From: Natrinema thermotolerans DSM 11552
GTDB lineage: Archaea; Halobacteriota; Halobacteria; Halobacteriales; Natrialbaceae
Direction of reading: 5' to 3'
NCBI GenBank assembly: GCA_000337115.1
Contig: AOIR01000053.1
Location: 67,489 to 131,488 of the forward strand
Length of the DNA: 64,000 nucleotides
Position 1 is the stretch's first letter, and each line of letters opens with the position of its first letter. Made by a program: the position numbers and the translations under genes. Of this stretch, positions 15,356 through 24,911 are shown piece by piece. The notes beneath the pieces are model-generated. The model ran no database searches. It had not been told where the DNA came from and saw only the letters and a list, made by a program, of their open reading frames with translations.

Positions 15356-18300
15356 TCACTCCGGCGAAACGGGCAGGACGACCGAGACCGTCGTTCCCTC
15401 GCCGGGTGCGGAGTCGATGGTGATCTCGCCGCCGTGACGTTCGACGATGCGTTCACACAGCGCGAGCCCGATTCCCGTCCCCTCGTACTCCTCGCGACCG
15501 TGGAGCCGATCGAAGATCGTGAACACGCGGTCGACGTCGTCGGAATCGATCCCGATCCCCTCGTCGCGTACCGCGATCTCCCACTCGTCGCCCCGCCGTT
15601 CGGCGTCGACGCGGATCCGGGGCGGCTCGTCGCCGCTGTAGGTCAGCGCGTTCTCGAGCAGGTTCTGGAACACCTGCCGCAACTGACTGGCGTCGGCCTC
15701 GAGACGGGGAAGGTCACCGATCGTGACCTCGGCGTCGGTCTCCTCGATCCGGACCTGCAGGTCCGCCAGCACGTCCTCGAGGACCGCGTTCAGGTCCGTC
15801 GGCTCGAACGGGTTGCCGTTCGTTTCCACTCGCGAGTACTCGAGGAGGCCGTCGATCATCTCCCGCATCCGCTCGGCCCCGTCGACGGCGTAGGCCAGGA
15901 ACTCCTCGCCGTCCTCGTCGAAGGCGTCGCCGTAGCGCTGCTCGAGGAGGGTCAGATAGCTCGTGATCATCCGCAGTGGCTCCTGCAGGTCGTGGGAGGC
16001 GGCGTAGGCGAACTGCTCTAAGCGTTCGTTGGACTGCTCGAGCTTTCGTTCGTACTCCCGTCGCTCGGTGACGTCCTGGGCCATGACCATGCCCGCGAAG
16101 ATCTCGCCGTCCTCGTTTCGGACCGGCAGGGTGTGGGCCCGTACGTCCCGGCCGCGGGTCCGATACTCGAACGTGTTTGACTCGCCGTCGAAGACGGCCC
16201 GGAAGTGGGGTTCGATCTCCGCGACGAGGTCGTCGGGGTACCGATCGGCGAGGGTCGTCCCGAGGACCTCCGACTCCGCGATGCCCAGTTTGTCGAAGGC
16301 CTCGCCACCGACGACGAGATACTCGAGGGCCTCGTCGTAGAGGCCGACCGCGCCGTCGGGGAAGTTCTCGACGAGGGTCCGGTACCGTCGCTCGCTCTCC
16401 TCGAGTTCCCGTTCCCAGGCTTTCCGTTCGCTGATGTCCCGGGCGACGCCGACGCGGTGCCACGAACTGTCGTCGGTCGGCAACATCGCGAAGCTCGCTT
16501 CCATGGGGATCGTGTCGCCGTCAGCCGTTCGAATCGGGGCTTCTATCGTCGGCAACTCGCCGGCCGCTGTGTCGGATTCCAGTTCCCTGGCCCGGTCGAT
16601 GACCGTCTCGTCGGCGACCAGCGAGACGTGTTCGCCGATGAGATCCGATGGGTCGTACCCCAGCATCGCTGCGTACGTCTCGTTGACCATGGTGAAGTAG
16701 CCGTCCTCGTCGACGACGTAGACGCCGTCGTTGACCACCTCGACGATGGTCTCGTAGCGCTCGAGGTCGTTTTCGCGTTCGACCTGCTCGGTCACGTCCT
16801 GTGCGAAACTGAGCCCGGCGAAGATCTCGCCGTCGGCGTCGCGCAACGGCGTCGCCCAGACGCGCCAGACGCGGCCGCCGACCTCGGTCTGGACGTCGCC
16901 GGTCTCGCCCTCGAGGGCCGCCCGGAACAGCGGATCGAGGTCCGCCACCGCGTGGTCGGGGAAGCGGTCGGGGAGCCGGCTGCCCTCGAGTCGGTCCGCG
17001 GCGGGAAGCGTCTCGCCGAGTTCGATACCCTCGGCGAGCGTGTACGTGAGGTCGTGATCGTAGATACCGACGGCCCCGTTGGGGAAGTGCTTGGCCAGCG
17101 TCCGGTAGCGTCGTTCCGACTCCTCGAGTCGACGCTGGCGCTCGACCCGGTCGCTGACGTCGCGCCCGATCCCCGCCAGCACCGCGTTCCCCTGGGGGTC
17201 CTCGAGCGTCGTGGCGTTGAACTCGAAGGGGACGGTGTCGCCGTCGTTCGTAGCGAGGTTCACTTCGACGCTGACCGACCCCGTCTCGAAGCCCTCGCGG
17301 ATCGCAGCGGCGGCAGTCGTTCGGTCCTCGCCGTCGAAGAAGTCGGTCGGCTCCATCGACGCGATCTCCTCGGTCGAATACCCCGTCACCGCGGCCAGAC
17401 TCTCGTTCCAGCGCTGGAGATCGCCGTCCGCGTCGACGACGTAGAACACGTCGTCGATCGCGTCCAGGATCTCGTCGGTGTATTGCTGGTACCGCTCGAG
17501 TTGGCGTTCGCGCTCCCGGAGCTTCCGTTCGCGTTCCTTGCGTTCGGTGATCTCCTGGACCATGATCATCCCGCCGAAGATCTCGCCGTCGTCGTCCGCG
17601 ACGGGGAGCGTGTATGCCGTCCAGTCCCGGTCGTGAAACGCCAGCTCGAACGAACTGGTCTCGCCCTCGAGGGCCGCCCGGAACCGCGGCTCGAGGCGCT
17701 CGGCAAGCGCCGACGGATACCGTTCCCAGAGCGTTTTCCCGACGATCTCGTCCGCCGACGCGCCGATCTCGTCGAAGGCATCGCCGCCGGCAATCCGGTA
17801 CCGGAGGTCCTCGTCGAACAGTCCGACCGCGCCGTTTGGGAAGTGATCGATCAGCGTCCGGTATCGCTGCTCGGACTCCTCGAGTTGGCGCTCGTACTCG
17901 TCGCGCTCGGTGACGTCCTGGGACATGCCGATCGCGGCGGTCGGCTCGCCGCCGTCGTCACGAACCGGGACGATGTGGAAATCGTAGACGCGGCCGTTCG
18001 AGGTCGCCTCGAACGAACTGGACTCGCCCTCGAGTGCGGCCTCGTACCGCGGGACGAGTTCGTCGGCCAGCGATTCCGGGATGGCGTCCCGGACCGATTC
18101 CCCCTCGATCTCGGCGGCCGTGACGCCGGCGACGGCCGTTGGCTCGCCGCCGACGGTCCGGTACGTGAGGTCCTCGTCGACGAGCGTGACCACGCCGTTG
18201 GGGAAGGACTCGACGAGCGTCCGGTAGCGCCGCTTGGACGCCGCAAGGTCGCGCCGCGTGCGGACGTTCTCGACGGCCGGCTCGAGGAGGGCAGCCACGC

Positions 18301-18778
18301 GGCGGCAGAAGTCGACCGTCGCGTCCGTGGCCGCCGCTCGGTCGGTCGCATACACCGCGAGGACGCCCCATGGATCGTCGTCGGAGCCGATGGGGACGCC
18401 GACGGCGCTGGTGATCGACTGTGCGGCGAGTGACTCGGGGAGGACCATCCGTTCGCCGGCCCCCGGATCGTCGGTGACGACCGGCTGGTCGGCTCGAAGC
18501 GACGCACCCAGATGCGTCTCCGGTCCAGTCGAAACCGTCGCCCCGATCCGATCGGCTTCCCAGCCGATGCTGGCTCTACAAACGCCGGTCTCCCCGTCCG
18601 GAAGCGACTCGAGGACGACACAGTACTCGGCTCCGACCGTCTCGGCGACGGTCGCGGCCACGTCGCGAAGGAACCCCTCGGGGTCGTCCGTCTCCAGCGC
18701 CCGCCGGCCGAGGTCGGTAACGACCTCCTGTCGTCGAAGCCGCGTCCGGAGTCCGTCAGTGGGCGAAGGCGATTCCAT
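15356..18778 (-). CDS. Multi-PAS sensor histidine kinase
   Basis: A 1140-residue cytoplasmic sensor without membrane helices. It has a GAF domain (about 15-170) and six PAS domains (about 184-298, 305-420, 432-550, 557-675, 680-795, 805-915). These are followed by a HisKA dimerisation helix with phospho-acceptor His929 (AASHDLQEPLRM) and an HATPase domain with the N box (NLLENALTYS), DEGIGI and GTGIGLALC. PAS units 1, 2, 4 and 6 share the same opening (RYRTL..FPNGAVGLYDEDL) and look like internal duplications. No response regulator lies next to it. TTTTAT about 26 bases upstream supports the start. Ligands are unknown; PAS/GAF arrays in haloarchaea commonly sense redox or light. Confidence 0.93.
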   Translation of the reverse strand: MESPSPTDGLRTRLRRQEVVTDLGRRALETDDPEGFLRDVAATVAETVGAEYCVVLESLPDGETGVCRASIGWEADRIGATVSTGPETHLGASLRADQPVVTDDPGAGERMVLPESLAAQSITSAVGVPIGSDDDPWGVLAVYATDRAAATDATVDFCRRVAALLEPAVENVRTRRDLAASKRRYRTLVESFPNGVVTLVDEDLTYRTVGGEPTAVAGVTAAEIEGESVRDAIPESLADELVPRYEAALEGESSSFEATSNGRVYDFHIVPVRDDGGEPTAAIGMSQDVTERDEYERQLEESEQRYRTLIDHFPNGAVGLFDEDLRYRIAGGDAFDEIGASADEIVGKTLWERYPSALAERLEPRFRAALEGETSSFELAFHDRDWTAYTLPVADDDGEIFGGMIMVQEITERKERERKLRERERQLERYQQYTDEILDAIDDVFYVVDADGDLQRWNESLAAVTGYSTEEIASMEPTDFFDGEDRTTAAAAIREGFETGSVSVEVNLATNDGDTVPFEFNATTLEDPQGNAVLAGIGRDVSDRVERQRRLEESERRYRTLAKHFPNGAVGIYDHDLTYTLAEGIELGETLPAADRLEGSRLPDRFPDHAVADLDPLFRAALEGETGDVQTEVGGRVWRVWATPLRDADGEIFAGLSFAQDVTEQVERENDLERYETIVEVVNDGVYVVDEDGYFTMVNETYAAMLGYDPSDLIGEHVSLVADETVIDRARELESDTAAGELPTIEAPIRTADGDTIPMEASFAMLPTDDSSWHRVGVARDISERKAWERELEESERRYRTLVENFPDGAVGLYDEALEYLVVGGEAFDKLGIAESEVLGTTLADRYPDDLVAEIEPHFRAVFDGESNTFEYRTRGRDVRAHTLPVRNEDGEIFAGMVMAQDVTERREYERKLEQSNERLEQFAYAASHDLQEPLRMITSYLTLLEQRYGDAFDEDGEEFLAYAVDGAERMREMIDGLLEYSRVETNGNPFEPTDLNAVLEDVLADLQVRIEETDAEVTIGDLPRLEADASQLRQVFQNLLENALTYSGDEPPRIRVDAERRGDEWEIAVRDEGIGIDSDDVDRVFTIFDRLHGREEYEGTGIGLALCERIVERHGGEITIDSAPGEGTTVSVVLPVSPE

Positions 18779-18835
18779 GTTACGCCCACAAGACGGTGTT
18801 CGATAAAACGTCTTGGTCGACCGGCTCGAGCGAGT

Positions 18836-19354
18836 TTACTCGTAGTCGACGGAGACCGACTCGAGGACGACGTCCTCCTGGGGCTGGTCGTTAGCGTCGG
18901 TCTCGACGTTTCCGATCTCGTGGACGACGTCCATGCCGTCGGTGACCTTGCCGAACACGGCGTGGCGGTCGTCGAGATGGGGCTGGGCGTCGAGCGTGAT
19001 GAAGAACTGCGAGCCGTTGGTGTCGGGCCCGGAGTTGGCCATGCTCAGGATGCCCTCATCGTCGTGGCGTAGTTCATCGTGGAACTCGTCGTCGAACTGG
19101 TAGCCGGGACCGCCGCGGCCGGTCTCGGTCGGGTCGCCGCCCTGAATCATGAAGCCCTCGATGACGCGGTGGAAGGCGACGTCGTCGTACAGGGGCTCGC
19201 CGTCGATCTCCTCGCCCGTCTCGGGGTCTTCCCAGGTCTTGCCGCCGGTCGCGAGCCCGACGAAGTTGTCGACGGTTCGGGGGGCCCGCTCGTCGTAGAG
19301 TTCGACCTCGATATCGCCGCGGTTCGTGTGCAGGGTGGCAGTAACGTCTCCCAT
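18836..19354 (-). CDS. Cyclophilin-type peptidyl-prolyl isomerase
   Basis: A 172-residue cytoplasmic foldase that speeds cis/trans isomerisation of X-Pro bonds. The cyclophilin core is complete, with VAFHRVIEGFMIQGGDP (catalytic Arg and Phe), ILSMANSGPDTNGSQFFI and HLDDRHAVFGKVTDGMDVV. An acidic insertion (about 38-55) is usual in archaeal forms. It has no signal peptide. It lies 57 bases upstream of the sensor kinase on the same strand but the kinase has its own TATA box. Confidence 0.95.
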   Translation of the reverse strand: MGDVTATLHTNRGDIEVELYDERAPRTVDNFVGLATGGKTWEDPETGEEIDGEPLYDDVAFHRVIEGFMIQGGDPTETGRGGPGYQFDDEFHDELRHDDEGILSMANSGPDTNGSQFFITLDAQPHLDDRHAVFGKVTDGMDVVHEIGNVETDANDQPQEDVVLESVSVDYE

Positions 19355-19489
19355 ACCATGCGCGACGGCGGGCCGAGGGAAAACGGTAGTGGTCTCGAGA
19401 CGGCGGGTACCGATTCCGACGGCGCTGTGACGGTCTCGAACGACGAGGGCCGGCCGCAGTTACATACCGTCGGCCGTGGAACGACCGAT

Positions 19490-20461
19490 ATGACTGACGG
19501 CGCACACACGGCGGAACGGGTGACGCTCGCGCGGCTCCCGTCGGGCGTGGCACTGACGACCACCGTCCACACCTATCGCGGCGCGGAGCCGGGGCCGACG
19601 CTGTACGTGCAGGCGGCCCAGCACGGTCGCGAGATCAACGGCACCGAAGTCCTCCGGCGGTTCCACGAGCGACTTCCCCTCGAGTCGCTGACCGGAACCG
19701 TGATCGCCGTCCCCGTCGCGAACCCGCTAACGTTCGACCGGGTCTCGTATACGACGCCGGAGCAACTCGACAGCGTCCACCCGAACATGAACCGGATCTG
19801 GCCGGGCGACGCCGAGGGCAGCCTCCACCAGCGGCTGGCCGCCCGCCTCTGGGAGTACGTCACGGCGGCCGACGCCGTCGTCGACCTCCATACGGGGAGT
19901 CCCGACATGCTGCCCCACGTCGTCTATCGTGAGGGCGACGAGCGCTCCCGTGGTCTCGCGGCGGCGTTCGGCACCGATCTCCTGCTGGCCGAGGGGGCCG
20001 GCGAAGACGCCCCCGACGAGTGGCATCGACGCGGTTTCGAGGGGAAGCTCCGGGTCGCCGCCGCCGAGGCAGGTATCCCGTCGATCACGCCGGAACTCGC
20101 CCACAACAAACAGATCCTCGAAGACGTCGTCGAGACGGGCGTGACGGGGCTGTTGGCCGTCTGTCGCTCCCTCGAGTTGCTCCCCGGCGCGGTCCCCGAG
20201 CGCGACCAGCGGATCGCCCGCAACCACCTCGGGCAGGTCTCCGCCGACGCCGCCGGCCTCTTCCGGCCGACGCCCGGGCTCGCCGTCGGCGACGAGATCG
20301 CCGAGGGTGAGCCGATCGGGACGGTATACGACCCGACGACCTACGACGCGCTTCAGGAGGCCCGCACGGAACGAGGCGGACTTCTCTATGCGCTCACGCG
20401 CGAGGCGACGGTGACCGCGGGCGATCAGCTCGCAAGCGTGGCCATCCCCGCCGAGCGGTGA
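19490..20461 (+). CDS. Succinylglutamate desuccinylase/aspartoacylase-family hydrolase
   Basis: A 323-residue zinc-dependent deacylase of the M14-like AstE/AspA group. Metal ligands are seen in AAQHGREINGTE (His and Glu) and VVDLHTGSP (His), with a catalytic Glu in SITPELAHN. A C-terminal beta domain (about 255-320) has VGDEIAEGEPIGTV, the usual sandwich. Many close relatives act on N-acyl amino acids or esters; the substrate is not determined. The ATG at 19490 is preferred, with TTACATA about 30 bases upstream; an in-frame extension runs antisense through cyclophilin. It converges with the HAD gene 12 bases away. Confidence 0.9.
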   Translation: MTDGAHTAERVTLARLPSGVALTTTVHTYRGAEPGPTLYVQAAQHGREINGTEVLRRFHERLPLESLTGTVIAVPVANPLTFDRVSYTTPEQLDSVHPNMNRIWPGDAEGSLHQRLAARLWEYVTAADAVVDLHTGSPDMLPHVVYREGDERSRGLAAAFGTDLLLAEGAGEDAPDEWHRRGFEGKLRVAAAEAGIPSITPELAHNKQILEDVVETGVTGLLAVCRSLELLPGAVPERDQRIARNHLGQVSADAAGLFRPTPGLAVGDEIAEGEPIGTVYDPTTYDALQEARTERGGLLYALTREATVTAGDQLASVAIPAER

Positions 20462-20473
20462 TCGGATCGGCGC

Positions 20474-21136
20474 TCAACCGTCCACGATAGCCGGGAGCGC
20501 CGACAGCGTCTCGATATCGTACGTCGGCGTGACCGAGAGTTCGTCGTCGCGACAGTGCCGGCGACGGACGAACGCGGAGTCGACGCCAGCGCGGTGGGCC
20601 GCGATCACGTCGTGTTCGCTGTCGCCGACGTAGAGTGCCGAGTCGGCCTCGAGATCGGCGAGAGCCCGCTCGAGGAAGTGGGGATCCGGCTTCTTCACCT
20701 GCAGGCTCTCGATCGTCTTCGGGCGACCGTAATAGGTCTCGAACAGCGAGTCGAGATCGAACGCATCCAGGACGAATTCGATCGTACTGTGGTGGTTGTT
20801 GCTCACGACGCCTCGGTCCTGTGGAAGGTCCGCGATCGTCGCCACGTCGTCGTATCGGTCTCGAGTACCGGCCCTGAACGCCGCGAACTGGGAGCGTTCG
20901 TCGTGGCGTTCGCGGGCTTCCCAGAACGTCGTCGGCTCGAGGTCGTAGTCGGTACAGATGTCGCGCAGGTCCACAGGGGTCACGCCGTTTACGATGGCGT
21001 CGACGTGCTGTTGGGCGACGTCATCGACGCCAACGTCCCGAAACGCGGCCCGTGTCGCTGCGGCCTGGGTTTCGGACGCCGGCGGCTCGACGAGTATCCC
21101 GTCGCTGTCGAATAGCACTGCGTCGTATCCTGTCAC
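20474..21136 (-). CDS. HAD-superfamily phosphatase
   Basis: A 220-residue hydrolase with motif I YDAVLFDSDGILVEPP (nucleophile and acid Asp), motif II near VVSNNHHST, Lys in VKKPDPHF and motif IV ALYVGDSEHDVIAAHRAG. It has an alpha-helical cap after motif I. It probably dephosphorylates a small metabolite (phosphoglycolate-phosphatase-like class). GTG at 21136 gives the usual family N-terminus; an ATG at 21226 would add 30 basic residues and would start just after the SDR gene. Either start is possible. It probably shares a transcript with the SDR upstream. Confidence 0.87.
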   Translation of the reverse strand: MTGYDAVLFDSDGILVEPPASETQAAATRAAFRDVGVDDVAQQHVDAIVNGVTPVDLRDICTDYDLEPTTFWEARERHDERSQFAAFRAGTRDRYDDVATIADLPQDRGVVSNNHHSTIEFVLDAFDLDSLFETYYGRPKTIESLQVKKPDPHFLERALADLEADSALYVGDSEHDVIAAHRAGVDSAFVRRRHCRDDELSVTPTYDIETLSALPAIVDG

Positions 21137-21235
21137 GTGATTACGTAATTCAGAACGGCGAATTGGCCGTTTCGATTCACCGGCTTGCAGCGGTTCCGAA
21201 CGACGACACGGGGTCGACGTACTCACGGAACGCCG

Positions 21236-21997
21236 TTAGCACGTCGAGAATCCGCCGTCGACGACCAGCCTGTGGCCGCTGACGAACGAGGCCTCGTCGC
21301 TGGCAAGAAAGAGGATCGCGTTCGCGATCTCCTCGGGCTCGCCCAGTCGCTTGAGCGGGTAGTCCTCGATCATCTCCGCTCTGGCTACCTCCGGGTCGTC
21401 CTGCTGTGCGAGAAAGCCCTCGAGCATCTGTGTCTCGGTGAAGCCGGGGCAGACGGCGTTGGCGCGGACGCCGTAGGGGCCGGCCTCGGCCGCGACCGTC
21501 CGAGTCATGTTCAATACGGCGGCCTTGGTCGTCGAGTAGGCCGCCTGCTTGGGGAGCCCGAGAATGCTCGCCAGCGAACCGACGTTGACGATCGAGCCGT
21601 GGCCCTGGTCTTTCATGTGGGGCAGCGCGGCCGAACAGCCGTTCCAGACGCCCTTGATGTTGATATCGATCACGAAGTCCCGGGTCTCGTCGTCGAGGTC
21701 CTCGAGGTTCCCGCCGGGATGGCCGGTGCCGGCGTTGTTGACCATGACGTCGATGCCGTACTCCTCGGCCACGGTGTCGACGACGTCGTGGAACCCCTCG
21801 CTGTCGGTGACGTCGAGTTCGGCGAACTCCGCCTCGCCGCCGGCCGCCTCGATTCGCTCGACGGTCTCCTCGCCGCCCTCGATATCGACGTCCGTGACGA
21901 TGACGCGTGCCCCTTCCTCGGCACACCGCTTGGCGGTCGACCGACCGATCCCCGACGCCGCGCCTGTGATAACTACTGTCTTGTCTTCGAGTCGCAT
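21236..21997 (-). CDS. Short-chain dehydrogenase/reductase (FabG-like)
   Basis: A 253-residue classical SDR that interconverts an alcohol and a ketone with NAD(P). It shows TGAASGIG (about 12-19), NNAG (about 88), Ser in NVGSLASILG and YSTTKAAV (about 154-158), plus the usual C-terminal SGHRLVVDGGF. Asp after the second strand (VTDVDIEGG) suggests NAD preference. The ATG at 21997 is supported by a TATA box 28 bases upstream; the in-frame ATG at 22036 would overlap that box. It is followed by the HAD gene, probably in one transcript. Confidence 0.92.
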   Translation of the reverse strand: MRLEDKTVVITGAASGIGRSTAKRCAEEGARVIVTDVDIEGGEETVERIEAAGGEAEFAELDVTDSEGFHDVVDTVAEEYGIDVMVNNAGTGHPGGNLEDLDDETRDFVIDINIKGVWNGCSAALPHMKDQGHGSIVNVGSLASILGLPKQAAYSTTKAAVLNMTRTVAAEAGPYGVRANAVCPGFTETQMLEGFLAQQDDPEVARAEMIEDYPLKRLGEPEEIANAILFLASDEASFVSGHRLVVDGGFSTC

Positions 21998-22020
21998 ACC
22001 ATCCGTATCGGACGGCCGCC

Positions 22021-22029
22021 ACATAAATT
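22021..22029 (-). promoter_or_regulatory. TATA box of the SDR gene
   Basis: AATTTATGT on the minus strand lies 28 bases before the ATG at 21997 and decides that start. Confidence 0.6.
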
Positions 22030-22744
22030 CGTTCATAATTTGCCGGCAGTTCTCTGCCGATGTTCATAGGAATCTCCTCTCATGAAAACAGTGTAATCCC
22101 TTGCTCGAGTCCGACCGGCCACTCGCGGTGAGTCCGGCCAGTCCCGTCAACAAATACTGGATAGTCGACACCATTCGAAACCACTATTTTATTTATAACT
22201 TTGATGGATCGGTCCGCGGCCGCTCGGTTCTCTCCCGGATCGATGCCACAGCGGCTATACGATTCTGCCCGAAAAGCCGTTGTTGACTGTGGGAATACGT
22301 ACGAACAGTGTGGCGGTAGCGACGAATAGGGGCTGGAACGCCGTCTGAGCCGGTTGCCCCGTCTCGTTTCCGAGTAGTCCGGTTAAAGGACTCCATTCGT
22401 TCGATTTGGAACTATTTGGAACGACCCACGGACGATACTGGATTTTCGAACCAATCGCTCGAGGAGGAGACATTTATCAGTAAAATAGTATACTTTGTAC
22501 TCCGTTAGATAGGGTTTCGAACACCACTCGATGGGACCGGCGCCCCGGTCGCTCGTCGGCCGGCGACTGCCTATCGAACGCCGGCGGGGCCGCGGCGACC
22601 ACCGGCCGACCACCGATGTCCTATTACAACCGTATGGCTGTAAATCTCTTGGGGAACGACCGCTTTTCGTGCCCGTCCACGGTTGCTGGGTTCCAACCGG
22701 CGTTCGTCTCGCTCTGTACTGCTGCGTTCGGCCTGACTGAACGG
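22030..22744. other. 715-bp intergenic region without a gene
   Basis: Several AT-rich patches (about 22160-22205 and 22470-22510) and no ORF of haloarchaeal composition. It separates an SDR/HAD transcript from the IclR gene. Nothing else was recognised. Confidence 0.5.
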
Positions 22745-23518
22745 CTACGAGAACATCACGTTCACTTCGATCGTGTTCGCCGTCGACAGCAACCGGTCAC
22801 GCAGGTCGTTTTCCTCCCACTCGTTCTCGAGGCGGTGTTGTGGGCCGGCGACGGTGACCGCCCCGTAGACGGTGCCGTCGTTGCCCAGGATTGGAGCGCC
22901 GATCGCGCTGATTCCCCGGAGGTACTCCCCGTTGTTGTACGCGACGCCGTCCTCCCGGATCGCGTCGAGTTCGTCGTAGAGCGTCTCTCGGTCGGTAATC
23001 GTGTTTTCGGAAAATGCCGGGAGCCCCCACTGTTCGATCACGTCTTTGACGCGCTCCTCGGGAAAGTGAGCGAGCATCGCCTTGCCGCCGGCCGAACTGT
23101 GGAGATAGGTGTGCGTGCCGACATCGATGTCGCTGGTAAAGGAACGGGTCCCCTCGCTGACGTTGATGACCGTCCCGAGCCCGTTCTGGTGTGTCGAACA
23201 GAGGACTCGCTCGCCGACCTGCGCCGACAGTTCGTCGATCGGCGCGTCGGCGGCCTCGTACAGCGGCTCGGCGTGTTTGACGTGTTCCCCGAAGGAGAGA
23301 AACCGGAGACTTAGCCGGTATTCGTCGCCGTCCTGGACGACGTATCCCTTCGACCGCAGCGTCGTCAGATGGGCGTGTACCGTACTCTTTGCCACCCCCG
23401 TTCGCTCGGTGAGTTCGGTGACGCCGGCCCCTTCGGCCTGCCACAGTGCCTCGAGAATATCGAGGGTCTTCACCACCGCTTCGACCCGATTCCCTCCATC
23501 TACGCCCGGTGTTGTCAT
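22745..23518 (-). CDS. IclR-family regulator, probable controller of the acyl-CoA genes
   Basis: A 257-residue IclR protein. The winged-helix domain spans about 10-75 (VTELTERTGVAKSTVHAHL) and the effector domain about 90-250 (HSSAGGKAMLAHFPEERV; GVAYNNGEYLRGISAIGAPI). It is divergent from an acyl-CoA dehydrogenase gene, with a 195-bp shared control region containing a CGTCA-TG-TGACG palindrome, so it most likely regulates that gene and perhaps the following cluster in response to an acyl or aromatic effector. It is only moderately similar to the IclR protein at 6565, so not a recent duplicate. Confidence 0.93.
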   Translation of the reverse strand: MTTPGVDGGNRVEAVVKTLDILEALWQAEGAGVTELTERTGVAKSTVHAHLTTLRSKGYVVQDGDEYRLSLRFLSFGEHVKHAEPLYEAADAPIDELSAQVGERVLCSTHQNGLGTVINVSEGTRSFTSDIDVGTHTYLHSSAGGKAMLAHFPEERVKDVIEQWGLPAFSENTITDRETLYDELDAIREDGVAYNNGEYLRGISAIGAPILGNDGTVYGAVTVAGPQHRLENEWEENDLRDRLLSTANTIEVNVMFS

Positions 23519-23683
23519 ACACCACGTTCAACGATGGGAGCCAAAACTGTTCCGCTCTGCTGAACGCCAGTTACGGGCGAAAAAATCGATTCGGCTCCGA
23601 ACCGACGCGGTTTTGGGCCCGAACCGGCGGATTCACGGCGATCGGCCCACTGCATGTTGACTGAAAACGAGTGTCATGGTAAC

Positions 23684-23707
23684 GTTTATGTAGGGCGTCA
23701 TGTGACG
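23684..23707 (+). promoter_or_regulatory. Acyl-CoA dehydrogenase promoter with operator-like palindrome
   Basis: GTTTATG (23684-23690) is the TATA box, about 27 bases before the ATG. CGTCA TG TGACG (23696-23707) lies between it and the start, where a bound repressor would block initiation. The divergent IclR protein is the obvious candidate. Confidence 0.5.
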
Positions 23708-23713
23708 TAGATT

Positions 23714-24910
23714 ATGGACTTCAGCGAACCGTCCGAAGCCGTCCAGATCAAGAAGGCACTCGACGAGTTCATCGATCAGGAGGTCGCCCCGCTCGAGAAC
23801 GAGTACGACGAGTTCCTCGGCGCGGACTACGAGAAGGAGATCGTCGACGACGAGCATCGGCAGGTCCCCGAGTACCGCAATATCGTCGAGGAGATCCGCC
23901 AGAAATCCGTCGAGGCGGGCTTCTACGGCATGACGATGCCCGAGGAAGTCGGCGGCGGCGATGTCGACATCCTCACTCGAGCCATCGTCGGCGAACACAT
24001 GTCCAATCGGCCGCCGGGCTTCCACAGCTCGATCTTCGGCGGTGCGGGCGGTCCGACGCCCATCCTGCTCGCCTGTGACGACCGACAGCGCGAGGAGTAC
24101 CTCGAGCCGCTGATGGACGGCGAGATCACGACCTGTTTCGCGCTGACAGAGCCGGGCCACGGCAGCGACGCGCACTACATGGATACCACTGCGGAGAAAG
24201 ACGGCGACGAGTGGGTCATCAGCGGGCAGAAGTGTTATATCACGAACGGACCGTACGCCGACTTCGCGATGGTGTTCGCTCGTACGAGCGGAGAGGACGG
24301 CGATCTGGGCGGGATCACCTGCTTCCTCGTCGACAAGGACAACCCGGGCTTCGAGGTGGGCAAGATCCACCGCGCGATGGGGATGACCCCCGGAACGCAC
24401 TCGGAGCTGTACTTCAACGACTGTCGCGTCGGCGAGGAGCAGGTGCTGGGCGAGGTTGACAAGGGGTTCCAGTCCGCGATGGACTGGATCGGCGGCGGCC
24501 GGATCAACATCGCCGCCGGCTCCGTCGGGACGGCGCAGTTCCTGCTCGACATGTCGGTCGAGTACGCCCGGGAGCGGGAGACGTTCGAGAAAAAGATCGG
24601 CCACCGACAGGGGATCTCCTTCCAGTTGGCCGAACTCGCGACCGACATCGAACAGGTCCGCCAGCTCTACCGCTACGCCGCCTGGAAGATGGACAACGGC
24701 GAGCGCGCTCGGAAAGAGGAGTCGATGGCGAAGCTCCGTGGCGCGAAGCTGGCCAACGACGCGGCCGACATCGCGATGCAGGTCCACGGCGGGGCCGGCT
24801 TCATGAAGGACCTGCCGATCGAACGCAACTACCGCTCGGCGCGGGTCTTCCGCATCTTCGAGGGGACCGACGAGATCCAGAAACGGACGATCGCTCGCGA
24901 ACTCATCTGA
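23714..24910 (+). CDS. Acyl-CoA dehydrogenase
   Basis: A 398-residue FAD enzyme that introduces the alpha-beta double bond into an acyl-CoA. The three-domain fold is clear. The N-terminal helices are followed by the FAD-binding stretch CFALTEPGHGSDA and WVISGQKCYITNG. C-terminal helices carry QVHGGAGFMKDLPIERNYR and the FEGTDEIQKRTIARELI tail, where a catalytic Glu is expected. Length and motifs are complete. It begins a two-gene unit with the MBL-fold hydrolase, whose ATG starts one base after this stop codon. Chain specificity cannot be told. Confidence 0.95.
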   Translation: MDFSEPSEAVQIKKALDEFIDQEVAPLENEYDEFLGADYEKEIVDDEHRQVPEYRNIVEEIRQKSVEAGFYGMTMPEEVGGGDVDILTRAIVGEHMSNRPPGFHSSIFGGAGGPTPILLACDDRQREEYLEPLMDGEITTCFALTEPGHGSDAHYMDTTAEKDGDEWVISGQKCYITNGPYADFAMVFARTSGEDGDLGGITCFLVDKDNPGFEVGKIHRAMGMTPGTHSELYFNDCRVGEEQVLGEVDKGFQSAMDWIGGGRINIAAGSVGTAQFLLDMSVEYARERETFEKKIGHRQGISFQLAELATDIEQVRQLYRYAAWKMDNGERARKEESMAKLRGAKLANDAADIAMQVHGGAGFMKDLPIERNYRSARVFRIFEGTDEIQKRTIARELI

Positions 24911-24911
24911 G

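Noticed and set aside
16205-18433. A 742-codon plus-strand frame opposite the sensor kinase
   Set aside because: Its translation is a low-complexity shadow of the kinase gene; the kinase frame has complete GAF, PAS, HisKA and HATPase motifs.
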